64,000 nucleotides of DNA, taken from positions 1 to 64,000 of the forward strand of contig DF241078.1 in the NCBI GenBank assembly GCA_000507305.1. Direction: 5' to 3'. The notes beneath the pieces were generated by a model that worked only from the letters and a program-made list of their open reading frames with translations, searched no databases and was not told where the DNA came from. The position numbers and the translations under genes were made by a program. Source of the stretch: Breviolum minutum Mf 1.05b.01 (lineage: Eukaryota > Sar > Dinophyceae > Suessiales > Symbiodiniaceae). Shown here in pieces: positions 1-11,940 of this stretch (its first letter is position 1; each line of letters begins with the position of its first letter).

Positions 1-690
1 CCCCCGTACCCTCCGAGGTTGAACCCCCTTTTTTTCTCCCATGAATCCCGGCATCCTACGAGGTGATTTCATTCTCTCCTAACAACAGCGACAACAAAAA
101 AAATATGTGTTTGGCCTTACAAATAAAACGCCACGCTGTGAACCGAACAACATTTGGATGAATTTTGGACGATCCAAAAATCAAAATATATAAAGAAGCA
201 AACATTAAAGACACATTATGTCACCTCAACTTATTTTTTGTCACACCCTGCAAGTGTGGTCACATGAATTGAGTCTTCATGTCATCATATACATAATAAA
301 TTGGCTTTAATGATTTAATTGGTAATTCAATCTCATTCAATCCAATTCATTGGCGAAGTTTGAGCAAACGTCTCTCTATTCTTGACCTTCCCCAAGAATG
401 CATGGTGCTAAACAAAGTTGGCCAACAAACAAAATCTGTCGGTTCAACCGAGCTTGGATCGCCCATCCCCCCTATCTTTCTTAAAAAATCTCCGTTGCAA
501 AGCGCTGGCCATCGAAAAATCCTCGGAAAAAACCAAGCGCTGGTCATGTAGTCGACGGCTCGCCTTTACAGTACTGAAGTGGTTTTCTGAACAACCTTGC
601 AAAGAAGTGATACATTTTGAAAGCCTCTCTGTATATCAAATCATTTAGATATCAATTATGCATATTTCGATGTATTTCATGAACATATGC

Positions 691-792
691 ACTCCGTAAA
701 ACTAAGATAGCACCTGAAAACGGATGGTTGGAAGATCACTTTTCTTTTGGGAAGGCCTACTTTCTGGGGCTATGTTAGTTTTATGGAGGGTA
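691..792. repeat. foldback element HP1
   Basis: About 100-bp palindrome, arms near ACTAAGATAGCACCTGAAAA and GGCTATGTTAGTTTTATGGA. Member of the commonest family here. Confidence 0.75.
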
Positions 793-1413
793 AGATGATC
801 ATGGTCCTACAACATTGCAATGTCTGCATATGCAGGAGATGAAGTGAAGTTGCTCACAACAAGGTCTAGCAGCATGCAAAGGCCTACACATCTCAGTGAG
901 TAAAACAAGTTGATTTCGAACAAAAAACCTGCTGCGTTTCGTCAATGAATGTGAGATGATAGTCGAGTTTTGGCAGTCCACCAAAGCAATAAACATGATT
1001 ACAACATGACACCCCCAAACAAAGATTCATAGCAGAGCTTGGACACAATTCAATTCTTAAAGAAGGTAACATGGTGTCTAAAGTGGGAAGTATTTTCAAT
1101 CGCCATTCTGGTTTCGACCTCAAAGGCAGCTTTAAAACATGTTAAAACCTCAATTGTTCAACACCTAGCAGCTGACTTTTGGCATTCCGAACGTCAGGCC
1201 ATAACTCAAAACCACCTGACTTTTGGTTGTCGATCACCACTTCCTCTGGAGTTGACTACGGGAATCTTCGGATGAATTCACGTCTGGCACTTGCGGAGGT
1301 TGACATCTGGCATGCCACTGTCATGAATGCTCGTGCGATCTGATGCACATTGACTATACCTGGTCGGATGAACCTAGACCTGTGGTGAAAAAATATTGAA
1401 GATACCTATATAG

Positions 1414-1606
1414 TTATGAGAGGGCAATTCTGCCTGCCACTTTGGGTGGCTTGGGCTTGAACATTAGCAAACAAAAGATGCGATCTTCAACAAAAACATC
1501 ATTGCCACAGCCAACAGCAGTGGCAACTCTCTGCAACTGCGCTGCCGACTCAGGTGCGGCCACGAGGTGTTTGCGCCAAAACGCGGATGGCTCGGGTTGC
1601 TCCTCT
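1414..1606 (-). CDS. terminal exon of an unidentified minus-strand gene (M1)
   Basis: After an acceptor ending in CCCAG at 1607-1610 (minus), 63 codons run without interruption to TAA at 1414-1416. The peptide starts EEQPEPSAFWRKHLVAAPES and ends KPPKVAGRIALS. It is rich in Ala, Glu and Arg, the segment is more GC-rich than its surroundings, and it uses unbiased codons, so it reads as coding. I recognise no domain. It should follow the exons at 2033-2159 and 2540-2586, which read in the same direction. The donor linking it to the 2033-2159 exon is not clear; a GC-type donor near 2055 would fit the phase. Inference only; no homology check was possible. Confidence 0.5.
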
Positions 1607-1737
1607 CTGGGCAATAGCGCCGAGCCTTATGGAATAATGGCTACAAGGCTACAACCCAACCCAACGAGATAAGGTTGGGAATGGGGAACCCACAATTTTT
1701 GGAAAGGACAAGAATGGTGATTATAGAGAACCCCAAA

Positions 1738-1769
<32 letters not shown>
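1738..1769. repeat. (TG)n microsatellite
   Basis: About 15 TG units. Confidence 0.95.
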
Positions 1770-2032
1770 AGTTTTGTTTTGGTGGTGTGGCGACAGTGGT
1801 GATTTTCTCTTGGACAACAGAAGGATTTCGGAATCTTTCATATAGGATGTTTATCTAACTAGAGGATTTGTATCGTTTTCTCGGTTACAAAATGTTAATA
1901 CGTATAGCTAAATGCCTCGAAAAAAAGACAAATATATGAATTCATCTTGAATATCACACTATATGACCATATTTCATTATATATATGGTACTGTTGCCCT
2001 AAACGGTGTTGTTCTTTGCTTTTTCTTGTCTT

Positions 2033-2159
2033 CGAAGCGGAGTTTCAAAACAAGAACCATTGGGGACTTTTGTCAGGACGAGCCACATAGCCACTTTGTC
2101 AAAGCCCTCGTGACAGGCTTGAATCAAACCTGATGGACCGAGTTGATCGTCAAAAACGT
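2033..2159 (-). CDS. internal exon of gene M1
   Basis: The acceptor AATGTCAG precedes codons reading VFDDQLGPSGLIQACHEG and then FDKVAMWLVLTKVPNGSC. The first two bases complete a codon begun by the previous exon: G from the 2540-2586 exon plus AC gives Asp, so the join is phase-consistent. The 3' edge is uncertain because no strong GT donor is visible before the next stop; GC or GA donors, known in dinoflagellates, are possible. No domain is recognised. Confidence 0.5.
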
Positions 2160-2539
2160 CTGACATTACGAGATGCCCCTGAAGATTGACCCAAATTCAA
2201 GGATGGCCCACCCCCGTGGTGTGAGAAACAAACAGACGTCATCCTGTTTTTTTTTGAAATTGCAGGAATACACAGTTAAGAAATCCTCCTTGAGAGACAA
2301 GTAGAGGGCCGAAGCATTGATGAAAAAACAAATTTGCAAGGGTATCTCACGCATGCATTGAACACATTGACACGTACGGTATTAAAAAAAACATGTTGCG
2401 ATAGTTACTTTGTTTGAAGAAAAATCATCTGCCGCAAATATACCACACCTATACCGTATAACCATCCATTTTTTGGAATGTTTACCTACATTTACCATGA
2501 AAAACAACGAAAAATGTCATCTTATTTCAGCTTAGCCAC

Positions 2540-2586
2540 CGTTTTCATCGAAGATCAAGGAGCGCAATTCTTCATTGAAGCGTTCC
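2540..2586 (-). CDS. short internal exon of gene M1
   Basis: A 47-nt exon lies between an acceptor (CGCTTCAG) and a donor (AACG followed by GTGGCT). It encodes ERFNEELRSLIFDEN. The leading base and trailing base give phases that match the 2645-2664 segment upstream and the 2033-2159 exon downstream. This three-exon agreement is the main evidence that the short segment is real. Function unknown. Confidence 0.42.
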
Positions 2587-2644
2587 CTGAAGCGTTGAAG
2601 GGCGTCGGAACAGCCCGTGTGTTAACATGCCTTTTAAAAGCCAC

Positions 2645-2690
2645 CCCTGGACTTGCAGGATTTCCTTGGAGGGGTTGAAGTTGAAGTCGT
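2645..2690 (-). CDS. possible upstream exon of gene M1
   Basis: Minus-strand codons read FNFNPSKEILQVQG and end at a GG/GTGGCT donor whose phase fits the next exon. The true 5' edge may be the CCAAG acceptor at 2665, which would leave a 20-nt microexon. Weak evidence. Confidence 0.3.
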
Positions 2691-3165
2691 CATTATGTAA
2701 CAAAAATGGATTCTCCCCATTGGATTGAATGATTCAAAAGGTCACCACTATTTATCACCGAATGTCTCCAACAAAAACAAGTTCAGCAATGGAAGCCAAT
2801 ACGAAAGAAAGTCCATTGTTTGGTGGTTCTCGTTCACACCTTCATCAACTACTTTTTTGGCATCCATACTGATTCAAAATCACCAAGAATTTGCAGATCA
2901 CTCAAACACCGTTTGAACGAACTGGAGGATACAAACATGTCACACATCAAAATCATGTCCCGATAGACCCATGTGAAGTAAACATAATGAACGTTGAGTA
3001 CACACTGTACTTCTTCTGAAACACAACAGGCCGGAACAATTGTTACGTTTAACTTACATGTTGTATCTCCAACAAAACCCATAAGAACAGTCAGATTGTG
3101 TGTGTACAACTGTTCTTGTTCAAAAACAATTCTGGCCACCTTTTCATTCATTCTGCCAAGTCACT

Positions 3166-3262
3166 TATCCAGAATCTTCGATAAAATCAGTTGCGTATCG
3201 GAGGCATTGGAAGCTTTCATGGTCTCCACCTCCGACAAAGATCCCTTGCGTCCTTAAACCTG
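3166..3262 (-). CDS. possible coding segment, minus strand
   Basis: The minus frame reads TQGIFVGGGDHESFQCLRY and continues open for about 30 codons. It lies upstream of the M1 exons on the same strand and could belong to that gene. The plus strand is also open here, so the assignment is weak. Confidence 0.22.
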
Positions 3263-3606
3263 TCAGCCTCCCTGTAAATAATAGCCAAAAACCCATGGAA
3301 AAAACAGGCCATCTTAAAGGACATGTGTCATCCTCAAATCATCCAAATCCCCATTGATTTTCAAGGGTAGACGGGTAGACTCGCGATTTTAGTTTCAGGG
3401 AGGTGTAACAAAAAGCTGAGATCTATTCCGCACAATCAATTCCATTTAGGTGATTCAAATTGATCTGTTACCACAAAGCATATCTACAAACCTGCAAAAA
3501 ATCCTAAGGCCTTAGGTAAAAGGACTCTTTATAGGGTGAACGGTGAACGGTTTGGTCACTGCCCACAGCAAGTTTGAATGATAAACATCATCATTCAAGT
3601 ATCAAG

Positions 3607-3640
3607 TATATATATATATTTATTTATTTATTTATTTCAG
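3607..3640. repeat. (TA)n(TTTA)n microsatellite
   Basis: TATATATATATTTATTTATT and onward. Confidence 0.9.
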
Positions 3641-4386
3641 ATATTCAAACAAATTATCAAAAACATAGAAATTCACATAGGTATGTGATATTTACATATT
3701 CATACTGCAACCCTCCAAACAAAAACGTCCCAAAACGGTGACTACAGTAGTACGGTTCATCGAATCGTCCAGTACCAACTTGGGGGCAAAGTGACGGTGG
3801 AAAAAAACGGCTGCGGATCCTGAAAAAGACGTGTTAGCAGCGGATCCACCATGGGAACCCAAAACCTTCATTTTTAGGGGGTATAATCCATATTTTGGGG
3901 TGAAAAACCTTCATTTTTCATGGTTTTGGGGTCCAAGGGCAGACAATTGTTGGTATATTTCATTTCAAAACCTCCTCCACCAAACATGTCCAACTGCTTT
4001 CTTTTTCTCACTGCTTAAAATTTTAAAGCAGGTGTTTACCTTCAATTCACGTTTGACGAGCCATGTTTCATTGAGGAGTCTTGAGGATATTTCAAAAAAA
4101 ATCAGGCTCGCCTCAACACATTTTTTTGAGAAATCGGAAAAAAACCGATCCCTCAAAGATTGAGATTGACTCTTCACATTTTCCAGCTACCAACGGCACC
4201 ATGCGATTTTGTCTTTTTTTTAAAATCTCCGGCAGTTGATAAAAAGGGAGGAGAGGTCAAGGTCGTCAAGTTTCCTATCTGTTTGTTCATGTTTCCTCCC
4301 CCCTGGGCCTTCAATCCTTGTAGCCATCCTTCCTGGGAGCTGACAGCGCGTGCTTCTCAGTTGAATGTTTTAAAGGTTGGTGAAAA

Positions 4387-4479
4387 CTAGTTGGTGGTTT
4401 CAACCCATTTGAAAAATATTAGTCAAATTGGATCATTTCCCCAAGTAGGGGTGAAAAAAAAATTGAAACCACCACCTAG
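4387..4479. repeat. foldback element HP2
   Basis: CTAGTTGGTGGTTTCAACCC at the left, GAAACCACCACCTAG at the right, with AGTCAAATTGGATCATTTCC and AGGGGTGAAA inside. Confidence 0.85.
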
Positions 4480-4648
4480 AAAAGGTTGTTTGTTGGGGGA
4501 GGGGTCATGTGCTTGGCGCATGTTTTCCAAGAACCCTTGGAATCTGAAACTCAAACCAACATACCCAACATACCCAACTAATCTTCAGCTGCATTTTCTT
4601 TTTGCAACACACTCCATCTAGTGATATGGTATACATAGCATTTAAATC

Positions 4649-4755
4649 ACCATGATTCCATACCCATACCATCCATGTATGGTATGGTTACTTGCATGAA
4701 TGGTTGATTTGTATGGTAAATCTAGGTAAATATACCATACATGGATCATGGATCC
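4649..4755. repeat. foldback element HP4 (TACCTACATTT family)
   Basis: ATGATCCATGTATGG-type ends; inner arms of ATACCATACATGG and TATGGTAAATCTAGGTAAAT. Confidence 0.65.
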
Positions 4756-4915
4756 TATAAGATATGATACAACTACACGCTTGGGGCATCTTTGCGCCCT
4801 AATCTAAAGCGGGTCAAAGATTTCTTCAACGGTTGCCTCCATGAAGCTGTAACATCTGGACACCGAGGGTCGTGTTCCTTCAAGTTGGCTTCTGAATAGA
4901 TGCCTTGGGAAACAT

Positions 4916-4916
4916 C

Positions 4917-4954
<38 letters not shown>

Positions 4955-4956
4955 GA
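4916..4956. repeat. (AAC)n microsatellite
   Basis: About 12 AAC units; the minus-strand poly-Val open frame here is its translation. Confidence 0.95.
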
Positions 4957-5118
4957 ACGGATGGAAATCTCGGCACCATAGAACAGAAACTATAAAATAA
5001 GAAGTTAAACACATGTTTAACAATATGTGTTTGTTTCTCAGCTGTTCTTATATAAGTTGGTGCTGAATAACGCTATACACCAAAAACAAACCGTGTGAGC
5101 TATAAGCCTGCAAGTCAA

Positions 5119-5245
5119 ATTCCACCCTAGAAAATTCACGTTTTGAACCCAAAGTCATGGAGGTTTGGTTCAAGTGTTTTTTTCCTTCCATTGGGGTGAT
5201 TTTGAGGTGAACCAGTGAACTAGCCGTTAAATTTTCCTGGGATGT
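5119..5245. repeat. repeat HP5, copy 1
   Basis: ACCCTAGAAAATTCACGTTT and GGTGATTTTGAGGTGAACCA; weakly palindromic. Shared with 8014-8136. Confidence 0.65.
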
Positions 5246-6225
5246 ACTTGCAAAAAAACAATCATGTCACCAAGGAGTTCAACTTTTCAAGTTGCTCATC
5301 CGTTGTGGCATGCACATCTGTTGTGCTCGATGAATCTCAGCCACACACCAGGCACGGGTGAAAAGCTTGAAGTCCTGATGCAATGGGAGATGAAGGTTGC
5401 TCCCAAGGCAAATTTTTGGGAAAACATATCTTCAAATCATATCGAATCTCTACTCAAAGTACTCAACCAACTCCAAAAAATCCATGACTCACCCCACATC
5501 TTTTTATAATCATATAAGGTCTTTGAATTGAAAAAGCACAAACAACAAGCAAGTCATCCTTTCAAGAAATCAACAGATTCCCCGCCACGCAGTCCGTATC
5601 TACAGCTATAAGCTGCCCAAAACGTTGATTCGATGCAGACAAACAACTCCTGAAGAAAGCTCCGATTCGTTGTGCCAAGGAATCGAAGATTTTTAACAAA
5701 GCAAAAATTCTAAGCAACAGGTTTTTGGGGATACCCATGGGGATATCTGGATATCTTGGTAAAATCATAGGACCACATTGGCCACATGGGAAAGTTTTAT
5801 TTGGCTATCTTTTGTTTGTTTCTGGAATGCAACCTTGGAACGTGAATAATTCGAACGCTCAAGGATCCCATACACAAGTGTCGCTTGTTTGGGAAATTGA
5901 GGGAAGAACTACACATCATTATTTGGGCACTTGGGACCTACTCAGCTCCCGACTCGGTTGCCGGGAGCGTCTTGTTGCCCACATATCATGATGTTTCTAT
6001 CCAATGGAGGCGACTTTTCTGTTGCACAGGGTTTCCGGGTTCCAAAAAATAACTCCAGGTGTTACATAAATAGCTCACCAAATAGTTTTTGAATGTTAAA
6101 CAACTTAAACCCTCTCCAAAATTAATGTAGTAAGGTTCACGGTTGCTTTGGATCTTGCCAATCCAGCATAGGGTCAAAAAATGTCCAAAAGAGTATGCAC
6201 AATACTGCTGAATCATATTGACTAG

Positions 6226-6414
6226 TTCCAAATTACACATCCTGTTGCCGAAGGAATCAAATGTGACAAAGTTCATAGCAACAATGCCAGCCACCCGGTT
6301 CCCAAATACAGCACCCTTCATGCCGAGCAACATCATATCATCAAATTTGTTCATTTCACATCTGACACTTTGCCTGTGGCGGATGGCGAGCTCGGGATGA
6401 CAAATCGCTGGCAT
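6226..6414 (-). CDS. probable exon, unidentified minus-strand gene
   Basis: The open minus frame begins MPAICHPELAIRHRQS and continues through MLLGMKGAVFGNRVAGIVAM to FDSFGNR. It has normal protein composition and lies in a relatively GC-rich patch. It follows the 6530-6776 segment in the same orientation, which suggests two exons of one gene. No domain is recognised. The open frame continues to 5986, but composition becomes AT-rich and less protein-like after about 6226. Confidence 0.4.
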
Positions 6415-6529
6415 CCCGTCACAACCTTTTCACAACATCCCAATCTCACCTCCAAAACCATCGTTTTTTTACCCATGAACTATTCACGATAAGAAGAAAA
6501 CTTGTAAACTAGATCCATAGGTGCAACAA

Positions 6530-6776
6530 TTGTGATTCAAATTCAGTACTTCTTCATTGGAACACTTCCAAATTGACCTTTTAAAAGAAATGACAAACAC
6601 AAAGTCCCCCATCTCCAAATGAACTGACTTCGACGTTTTTGTTGGCACAAAAAATATGACTGCTAAGACAAGTGACCCATCTCTCAAAGGCTCCGTGTCA
6701 CTCCAGTATTTCCTCGGAAGGTCCGGTGTAACGACGTGACTTGGATGTGTCACCCGTTGGCAACAGCTAGTGACTG
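6530..6776 (-). CDS. probable exon, unidentified minus-strand gene
   Basis: After an acceptor ending GGGGCAG, the minus frame reads through PSHVVTPDLPRKYWSDTEPL and VHLEMGDFVFVISFKRS, about 80 codons without a stop. The alternation of charged and hydrophobic blocks looks like a folded domain, but I cannot name it. The 3' edge is uncertain. Confidence 0.4.
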
Positions 6777-7054
6777 CCCCAGCACAACACAATGAAGAAG
6801 TGACTAAAAATTGAGGTTGGAGATCCTGAAGGTTTTTATATGTTTTTATTGCTGTTCCCTATTATTTCTTCAATTTATATATATATATACACATACATCT
6901 TGTGTGAAGGATGTGCTTGTATATGGCATAAGAAGACGTGCTTCCAAAGGGCATGTCTCAAAATTGCCGAGATATGGCACAAGGACGTATCATGATTCTC
7001 TCTCAAACCTCAACTATGTAGACTTCCCTTCCTGTCATCCCCCTTTTTTAACAC

Positions 7055-7111
7055 TTGTCCAGCATCCTGCAGGTCGAACAGATCACATTCCATGTATCCT
7101 TCACGTGCCCG
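7055..7111 (-). CDS. 19-codon internal exon, minus strand
   Basis: An exon of exactly 57 nt lies between a TCTCAG acceptor and a GT donor (CAA/GTGTTA), phase 0 at both ends. It encodes RAREGYMECDLFDLQDAGQ. It lies upstream (minus sense) of the 6530-6776 segment and may belong to the same gene. Function unknown. Confidence 0.4.
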
Positions 7112-7322
7112 CTGAGATTATATCTTGTACAAAATGATGCTGATCAGATTTCACCAACAATGAAAAAACAATGCAATCATTCATCATTATATAATTCTCA
7201 AGCATTCAATCCTCTCAACATCAACCTCAACCACTTCATTAGTATAAATTATGTTTTTTTTTCTCGAAAAAAAAAGATCTCCCCTTTTTTCCGGGCGAAA
7301 AAATCCCATCCATCCCGTCCCC

Positions 7323-7440
7323 CTCAACACATTCCGATTTCCACACATCTTTCCGGCCAAGGCGTCGGATGTTGACATGAACATGGCTTCGGGACGGTCA
7401 TTGTTACCGGATCCATCTTGGGTGTGGAGCTGCAAATCCC
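7323..7440 (-). CDS. possible exon, minus strand
   Basis: The minus frame reads LQLHTQDGSGNNDRPEAM followed by FMSTSDALAGKMCGNRNVL. The plus strand is open in parallel, so strand choice rests on the neighbouring exons. Confidence 0.3.
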
Positions 7441-8013
7441 AGCATGCCTCAGTTGCTTGGAAGCCAACCGTTTAGCCGTTAAGCATGTTTGTTTGGGGGG
7501 GGGGAAATGTGAAACCTAATGAACATCAAAGGAAGGTTTATCTTTTTTTTGGGGGTGGGGGTGGGTTGAAGTTGTCAAGAAAATGAGTGTCAAACGTATA
7601 TGAAATTGAAGGAACTACTGGCAGTGTTGATGATGTGAATGAATTCGAGTCCATGGCTGCCAGTGCTTGGGTGAATAAACAAATGTGGTTTTGGTAAACT
7701 GCACCATGCAATGGCCGCTGACGCGACTCTCGAGTCAACCGGTCCAAGGAGCTGATTCACAGAGAAGCAACAAATCCAATACCTTCAGTGTCAGCATTAC
7801 CCCAGGGAATCCCATCACCGAACGTCAGAGGATGAGCACGGGGTCTACAATCACCTCCGAAAAAAAGAAAGGTAATTTAGGTTCCATGACCATTCTCAGA
7901 AGGTGAGCCAGGATCCTTAGGGATAGTAGACAAGAGGATTTTTTCTTCAGATTGCTACCATAATTGAGAGTCCTGCATTCATTGCGACAAAGTCTAGTTT
8001 TAGTTCATTTTCC

Positions 8014-8136
8014 TTACACCCTGGAAAATTCACACTTTGAACCAAAAGTCAATGGAAGATTGGAACATGATGTTCCTTTTCAAAAAAGGGTGATTTTTAG
8101 GTGAACCAGTCGAACGTTTATTTCCAGTGGTGTAAT
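8014..8136. repeat. repeat HP5, copy 2
   Basis: ACCCTGGAAAATTCACACTT and GGTGATTTTTAGGTGAACCA. Confidence 0.65.
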
Positions 8137-8342
8137 CTACAAGTACCTGGAACAACTGTCAGGACCAACACGAAGGCATTAACAGCGACTTCATAACTCT
8201 GCAAGTCAGTTTCAGCAGCTAAAAACTAAAAAACCGAGGTCTTTCCTTGCAAACCATTGCACCAGATTGAACCACACATAAAGTATTTTGGATTGCCATG
8301 GATTGCCAGAAACCAATGGAAGTTGACTGACCCAAGTCACTT

Positions 8343-8455
8343 TGTGTCCAGCTTTTTCTTCCAATAGAGCTCAGCACGCAAAGCTGCCAGTTCACTCTGG
8401 GCTAAGCGATTGTCGCGTAGCACCTTCTCCTCGGGCACGACAGTCGTGCGATTCG
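8343..8455 (-). CDS. exon encoding a charged helical segment, minus strand
   Basis: Minus codons read RTTVVPEEKVLRDNRLAQSE and continue ELAALRAELYWKKKLDT, an amphipathic, Glu/Arg/Leu-rich stretch typical of a coiled coil. GC content is clearly above the flanks. No start, stop or domain name can be given; it is an internal exon. Confidence 0.45.
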
Positions 8456-9757
8456 AAAAATGGGGGAATGCTGGAATTAAACTTCAGAGAAAATTCGTGA
8501 TTCCTACATGGTACAAAAAAACATCATGTTTTTCCCCCACTATCCATGAAACAGCTGACAAAGAAAACAAACTGAATCTGTCAACCGTTAGCCTGAAGCC
8601 GAAACTTTGCCGCGGCAATTCACGATTCATCACCAAGTCTCATAACTGGGCAGATCTAACGCATCTGCCACCACTGCGGCCACCAAACATGCAAACCTGG
8701 GGACCAAACCCCTTGGCATCGATCTGGCGGTGTGACATGCTATGATTGTGTACTGTTGATGAACAATTATCTGCATTTTTAGATCTATGAAATGGCATGA
8801 AAACTCTACAAACCACGGAAAAAAACATGGATCACATTACATATACCAATCGCATCCAATCGCGGTTTTAAAACCACCGGATTTTGTCCACTCATCAGCT
8901 GAAACAACCTTCAACTCCAAGGACTCCGAGGTACAAATTGGACCAGCTGTGCGTAACCATGCGATCAGGGAAGTAGGCATCACCCATCAACACCTGTGCA
9001 GCTGCACAATCACCGTGAGAACTTCCGCAGGACAATGGAATAATCGCCTGGCACGGTTAATGACATCGGTCCAAAAAAAACCGTTTGGTTTCAAAGCTGA
9101 AAGCATTGATTGCCTTTTTTGGGGGGTTGGAAAATTGTTTGGACTACTTGGGAACTTGGAGTGGTAACCAATGGGCTTGAAAAAATATGATGAGCTTTTT
9201 GTGGTAGGAAACGAACTACACAAAATTTGATTCATTCATTTGCTTTTGGATGCGTTAGGCATGGCTACATGTCTGACAAACTGAACACAGTATGCGTGCA
9301 TGAATGATACAAGAATGCATATTCAACCTTATGACTTAGGACTGCCCATATGATCCTATATATGTATGCATGCAGAACCACCTATTATATATAATATATA
9401 ATATATAGATATATGTAGCATACAGCGCCGCTGGTTCATTACTCTCCAGACAACGAGGAAACCCCTCCCACCAAAAGGGCCCCAATCCTGGATTCCAGGA
9501 ATCGTAAATCATTCCAAATTATACAGTCAAAACATGAAACCAATTGATCTAAAAAAACGTTTCGGCTCATATATCAAAATAACAGATCAAACGTATATGC
9601 TAGCTGCCATAGGCATCAATAATGCACGAGTCATAGGAACAAAGTATATAAGTATAGAAAGAGAACATACAACACAAAACATATATACACTTGTCTAAGT
9701 CCCCATGTGACACCAGGTTGACTTCCTTATCCCACGATCATTCTCCTTCCGTCAGTC

Positions 9758-9829
9758 CTGTCTAACCACATCTTCGGTGGTATGCTTTGCTGGATCGAAG
9801 TGGGGCATCCTTTCCTCAATTTCAGCCAT
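9758..9829 (-). CDS. possible first or internal exon, minus strand
   Basis: An ATG on the minus strand at 9827-9829 opens MAEIEERMPHFDPAKHTTED and continues VVRQ to a probable splice site. The frame is also open a few codons upstream of the ATG, so this may be internal. Family unknown. Confidence 0.38.
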
Positions 9830-10912
9830 TCCAAATAGAAGGGGCAAGAATGGGTAACACCAGAAGAATCATTGGACCCTCCAATCAAGGGGTTTGAATC
9901 TGCAAAGCTGTGGTGGGAAATATAGGTCCTAAAAATGACAGCAACTTTTTTGACCAGGAGTCTTAGGGCAGGTTCAACGTGATTATCAACCTTTCGACAA
10001 GGAACCTACTTTCGTTTCTTTCAGAAACTGTCGTCAACTTGCTAGGCACAACATACAGTATCATACATCATTACATCATGATGTAATGGCAATCGTGAAG
10101 GAGAGGGCAAAATATAGATGTCTGGCCACTTTAGAGAATAGTTCTGGTGACTGTTGCCAGCTACATATGAGGAAATGGGATTTTTTTCAGCTGTTGCAAG
10201 AAGGGGGGTGGTGGGTTGGGGTTGGGGCTGAGTTGTTGTTGTTGATGAAACTTTAAAGCCTTGGATCTGAAACCACCGAGCAATGTCATAAAATGTCATC
10301 GGCCAAACAACCAGGTTGCTAGTAGCGTTGTTTCACCAGGTATGTGCTGGAACATGACAAAAACAAAAAAACATGATCTATCTACCAACGTGAAACTCTT
10401 AGAACAGCTTTTTTTATGTGTAGTAGTGCCGTTTAGGCCGCCAATCCTGACTTCTGGATTGAAATCCCAAGTCAAGAACTATTGGTGTCAACAAAAAGAT
10501 TTGGAAAAGTCACAACTCATTTAATTTTATTGATGTGTGGGAGGAAACATACATATCAACAAACATCATACACGTCGCAAAACATATACAACAAATCAGG
10601 TGGATTCATCCAAGCCCGGCTGAGCCCATCAAGTCGTCCAAGTTTTGCACCAAGTGTCGCTACCAAGGGAACCATAAAAGTCCAACAACGCACGCAGGCC
10701 TTGGACACATGGGCACAGAAGATATAGGGAAGTGGTACTCCTTTCTAATCGACCCAAAAATCTTAGGTCGAATCAAGTCTAATTATATATTCCTTTATTT
10801 CATTTAACAGAAAAAATCTGCAAAATAAGAAACTGATATAGGTGGAACATCAACAACTGAGGTTTTTTTTCCAAAATACCTTTGTGGGGAGAGGATGATG
10901 ATGTTTATCAAC

Positions 10913-11011
10913 TCTCAATGTGGCGCCTTTGGGACGCCAATGAGCGTTCTTGCGTTCTTGTTGGGGTTTCCAGCCATGTTCATCATATCTTGTCATATAT
11001 GATTCTGGAAC
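10913..11011 (-). CDS. 33-codon internal exon, minus strand (gene M2)
   Basis: This exon is phase 0 to phase 0, with acceptor TTGAGCAG and donor AGA/GTTGAT, both canonical. The peptide is VPESYMTRYDEHGWKPQQER then KNAHWRPKGATLR, with a typical soluble-protein composition. It is one of the cleaner exons in the left half. The preceding segment at 11226-11310 can join it in phase through the donor GCA/GTTCTG. Function unknown. Confidence 0.5.
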
Positions 11012-11225
11012 CTGCTCAAAATGTATATATGTATAACTATAACTGTATAACCCCTTTGAAAAAGGAGCATCATCTTCCAAAAAAACGCAATTTATTGGGG
11101 TTCCCATGTTGGTTTTTCCAAGAGGGTGATAGGATCAAACATCTTTGGAAGGAAAAGCAACTTCTTGAGATCGCAGCCCCAACCCTGGTAGAAAACACAG
11201 CTGCCAGCTACCCAGAACTGCCAAG

Positions 11226-11310
11226 CTGCTAATAGCCCTGGATGCTAACTCCAGGGTTTTTTCATCCCATTCCTCGGCCCCATCTTTCCAGTCAAGGCTT
11301 TGTTTTGACA
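11226..11310 (-). CDS. probable exon of gene M2
   Basis: Minus codons read LDWKDGAEEWDEKTLELASR then AISSLA, ending at a GT donor that leaves phase 0 for the 10913-11011 exon. It is acidic and helical. Function unknown. Confidence 0.42.
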
Positions 11311-11330
11311 AATGCAATTTTCCAATGTAT

Positions 11331-11440
11331 TACAACCCCCGAAGTTTAACGTAGCCCCTGAAAAATGATGCTTGGAAGACTACTGTCTCCTTTTCAGATG
11401 GTATATTTTCAGGGGCTATGTTAAACTTCCAGGGAGGGTA
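11331..11440. repeat. foldback element HP1 (TTTAAC variant)
   Basis: Arms GAAGTTTAACGTAGCCCCTG and CAGGGGCTATGTTAAACTTC, separated by GGAAGACTACT...CTCCTTTTCAG. Confidence 0.8.
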
Positions 11441-11460
11441 GTCCATTGCATGGCTCATAA

Positions 11461-11655
11461 CTACGCCTTGCTATGCCTTGGTTCTTCTGACATATCACTG
11501 ACATTCTCGAATCCATGCCTAGCTGAAACGGCTGAAAAACCCCAGCCACGCGCCTCATGACCCGTCCGCCACCTCTCTGTGAAAGTTGTGCTCCTCCTTA
11601 GCAAGGATGGAATTGGGAGCAGGTGCGTTTCATTGCATTTTGCGTTTTTTTGACA
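11461..11655 (-). CDS. probable exon, minus strand
   Basis: After the acceptor TTTTTGCAG, the minus frame is open for over 60 codons, including STTFTERWRTGHEARGWGFS and ARHGFENVSDMSEEPRHSKA. It lies between the end of gene M3 (11,941) and the M2 exons and could be the 5' part of M2. Confidence 0.4.
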   Translation of the reverse strand, partial: CQKNAKCNETHLLPIPSLLRRSTTFTERWRTGHEARGWGFSAVSARHGFENVSDMSEEPRHSKA

Positions 11656-11940
11656 TGCATGAATCTGCAAAAATAGTCATCTAGGCAGTGCAAACAAAAT
11701 CGATACAAGGCAATGAACTCGAACATCAAATGTCTATTCACAGAGAGAGGGGGAGGCAAACAATGCCCACAAATAATATTGCATACATACTATACATATT
11801 TACATGTACAGTATATGTTTATTGTATGTAAGATGGATGTTTTTTTCGGGATGGATCAATGAACATATCCAATGGACGGGGGGATACAATTCATGGGTCC
11901 AGTAGCTCAAAGCTGCAGGTCCATTGAACTTCAGACAAGT

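Noticed and set aside
8787-9167. 126-codon plus frame
   Set aside because: The minus strand has several competing coding-looking pieces (TDVINRARRLFHCPAEVLT, ICTSESLELKVVSADEWT); no splice or start evidence on plus. Left unassigned.
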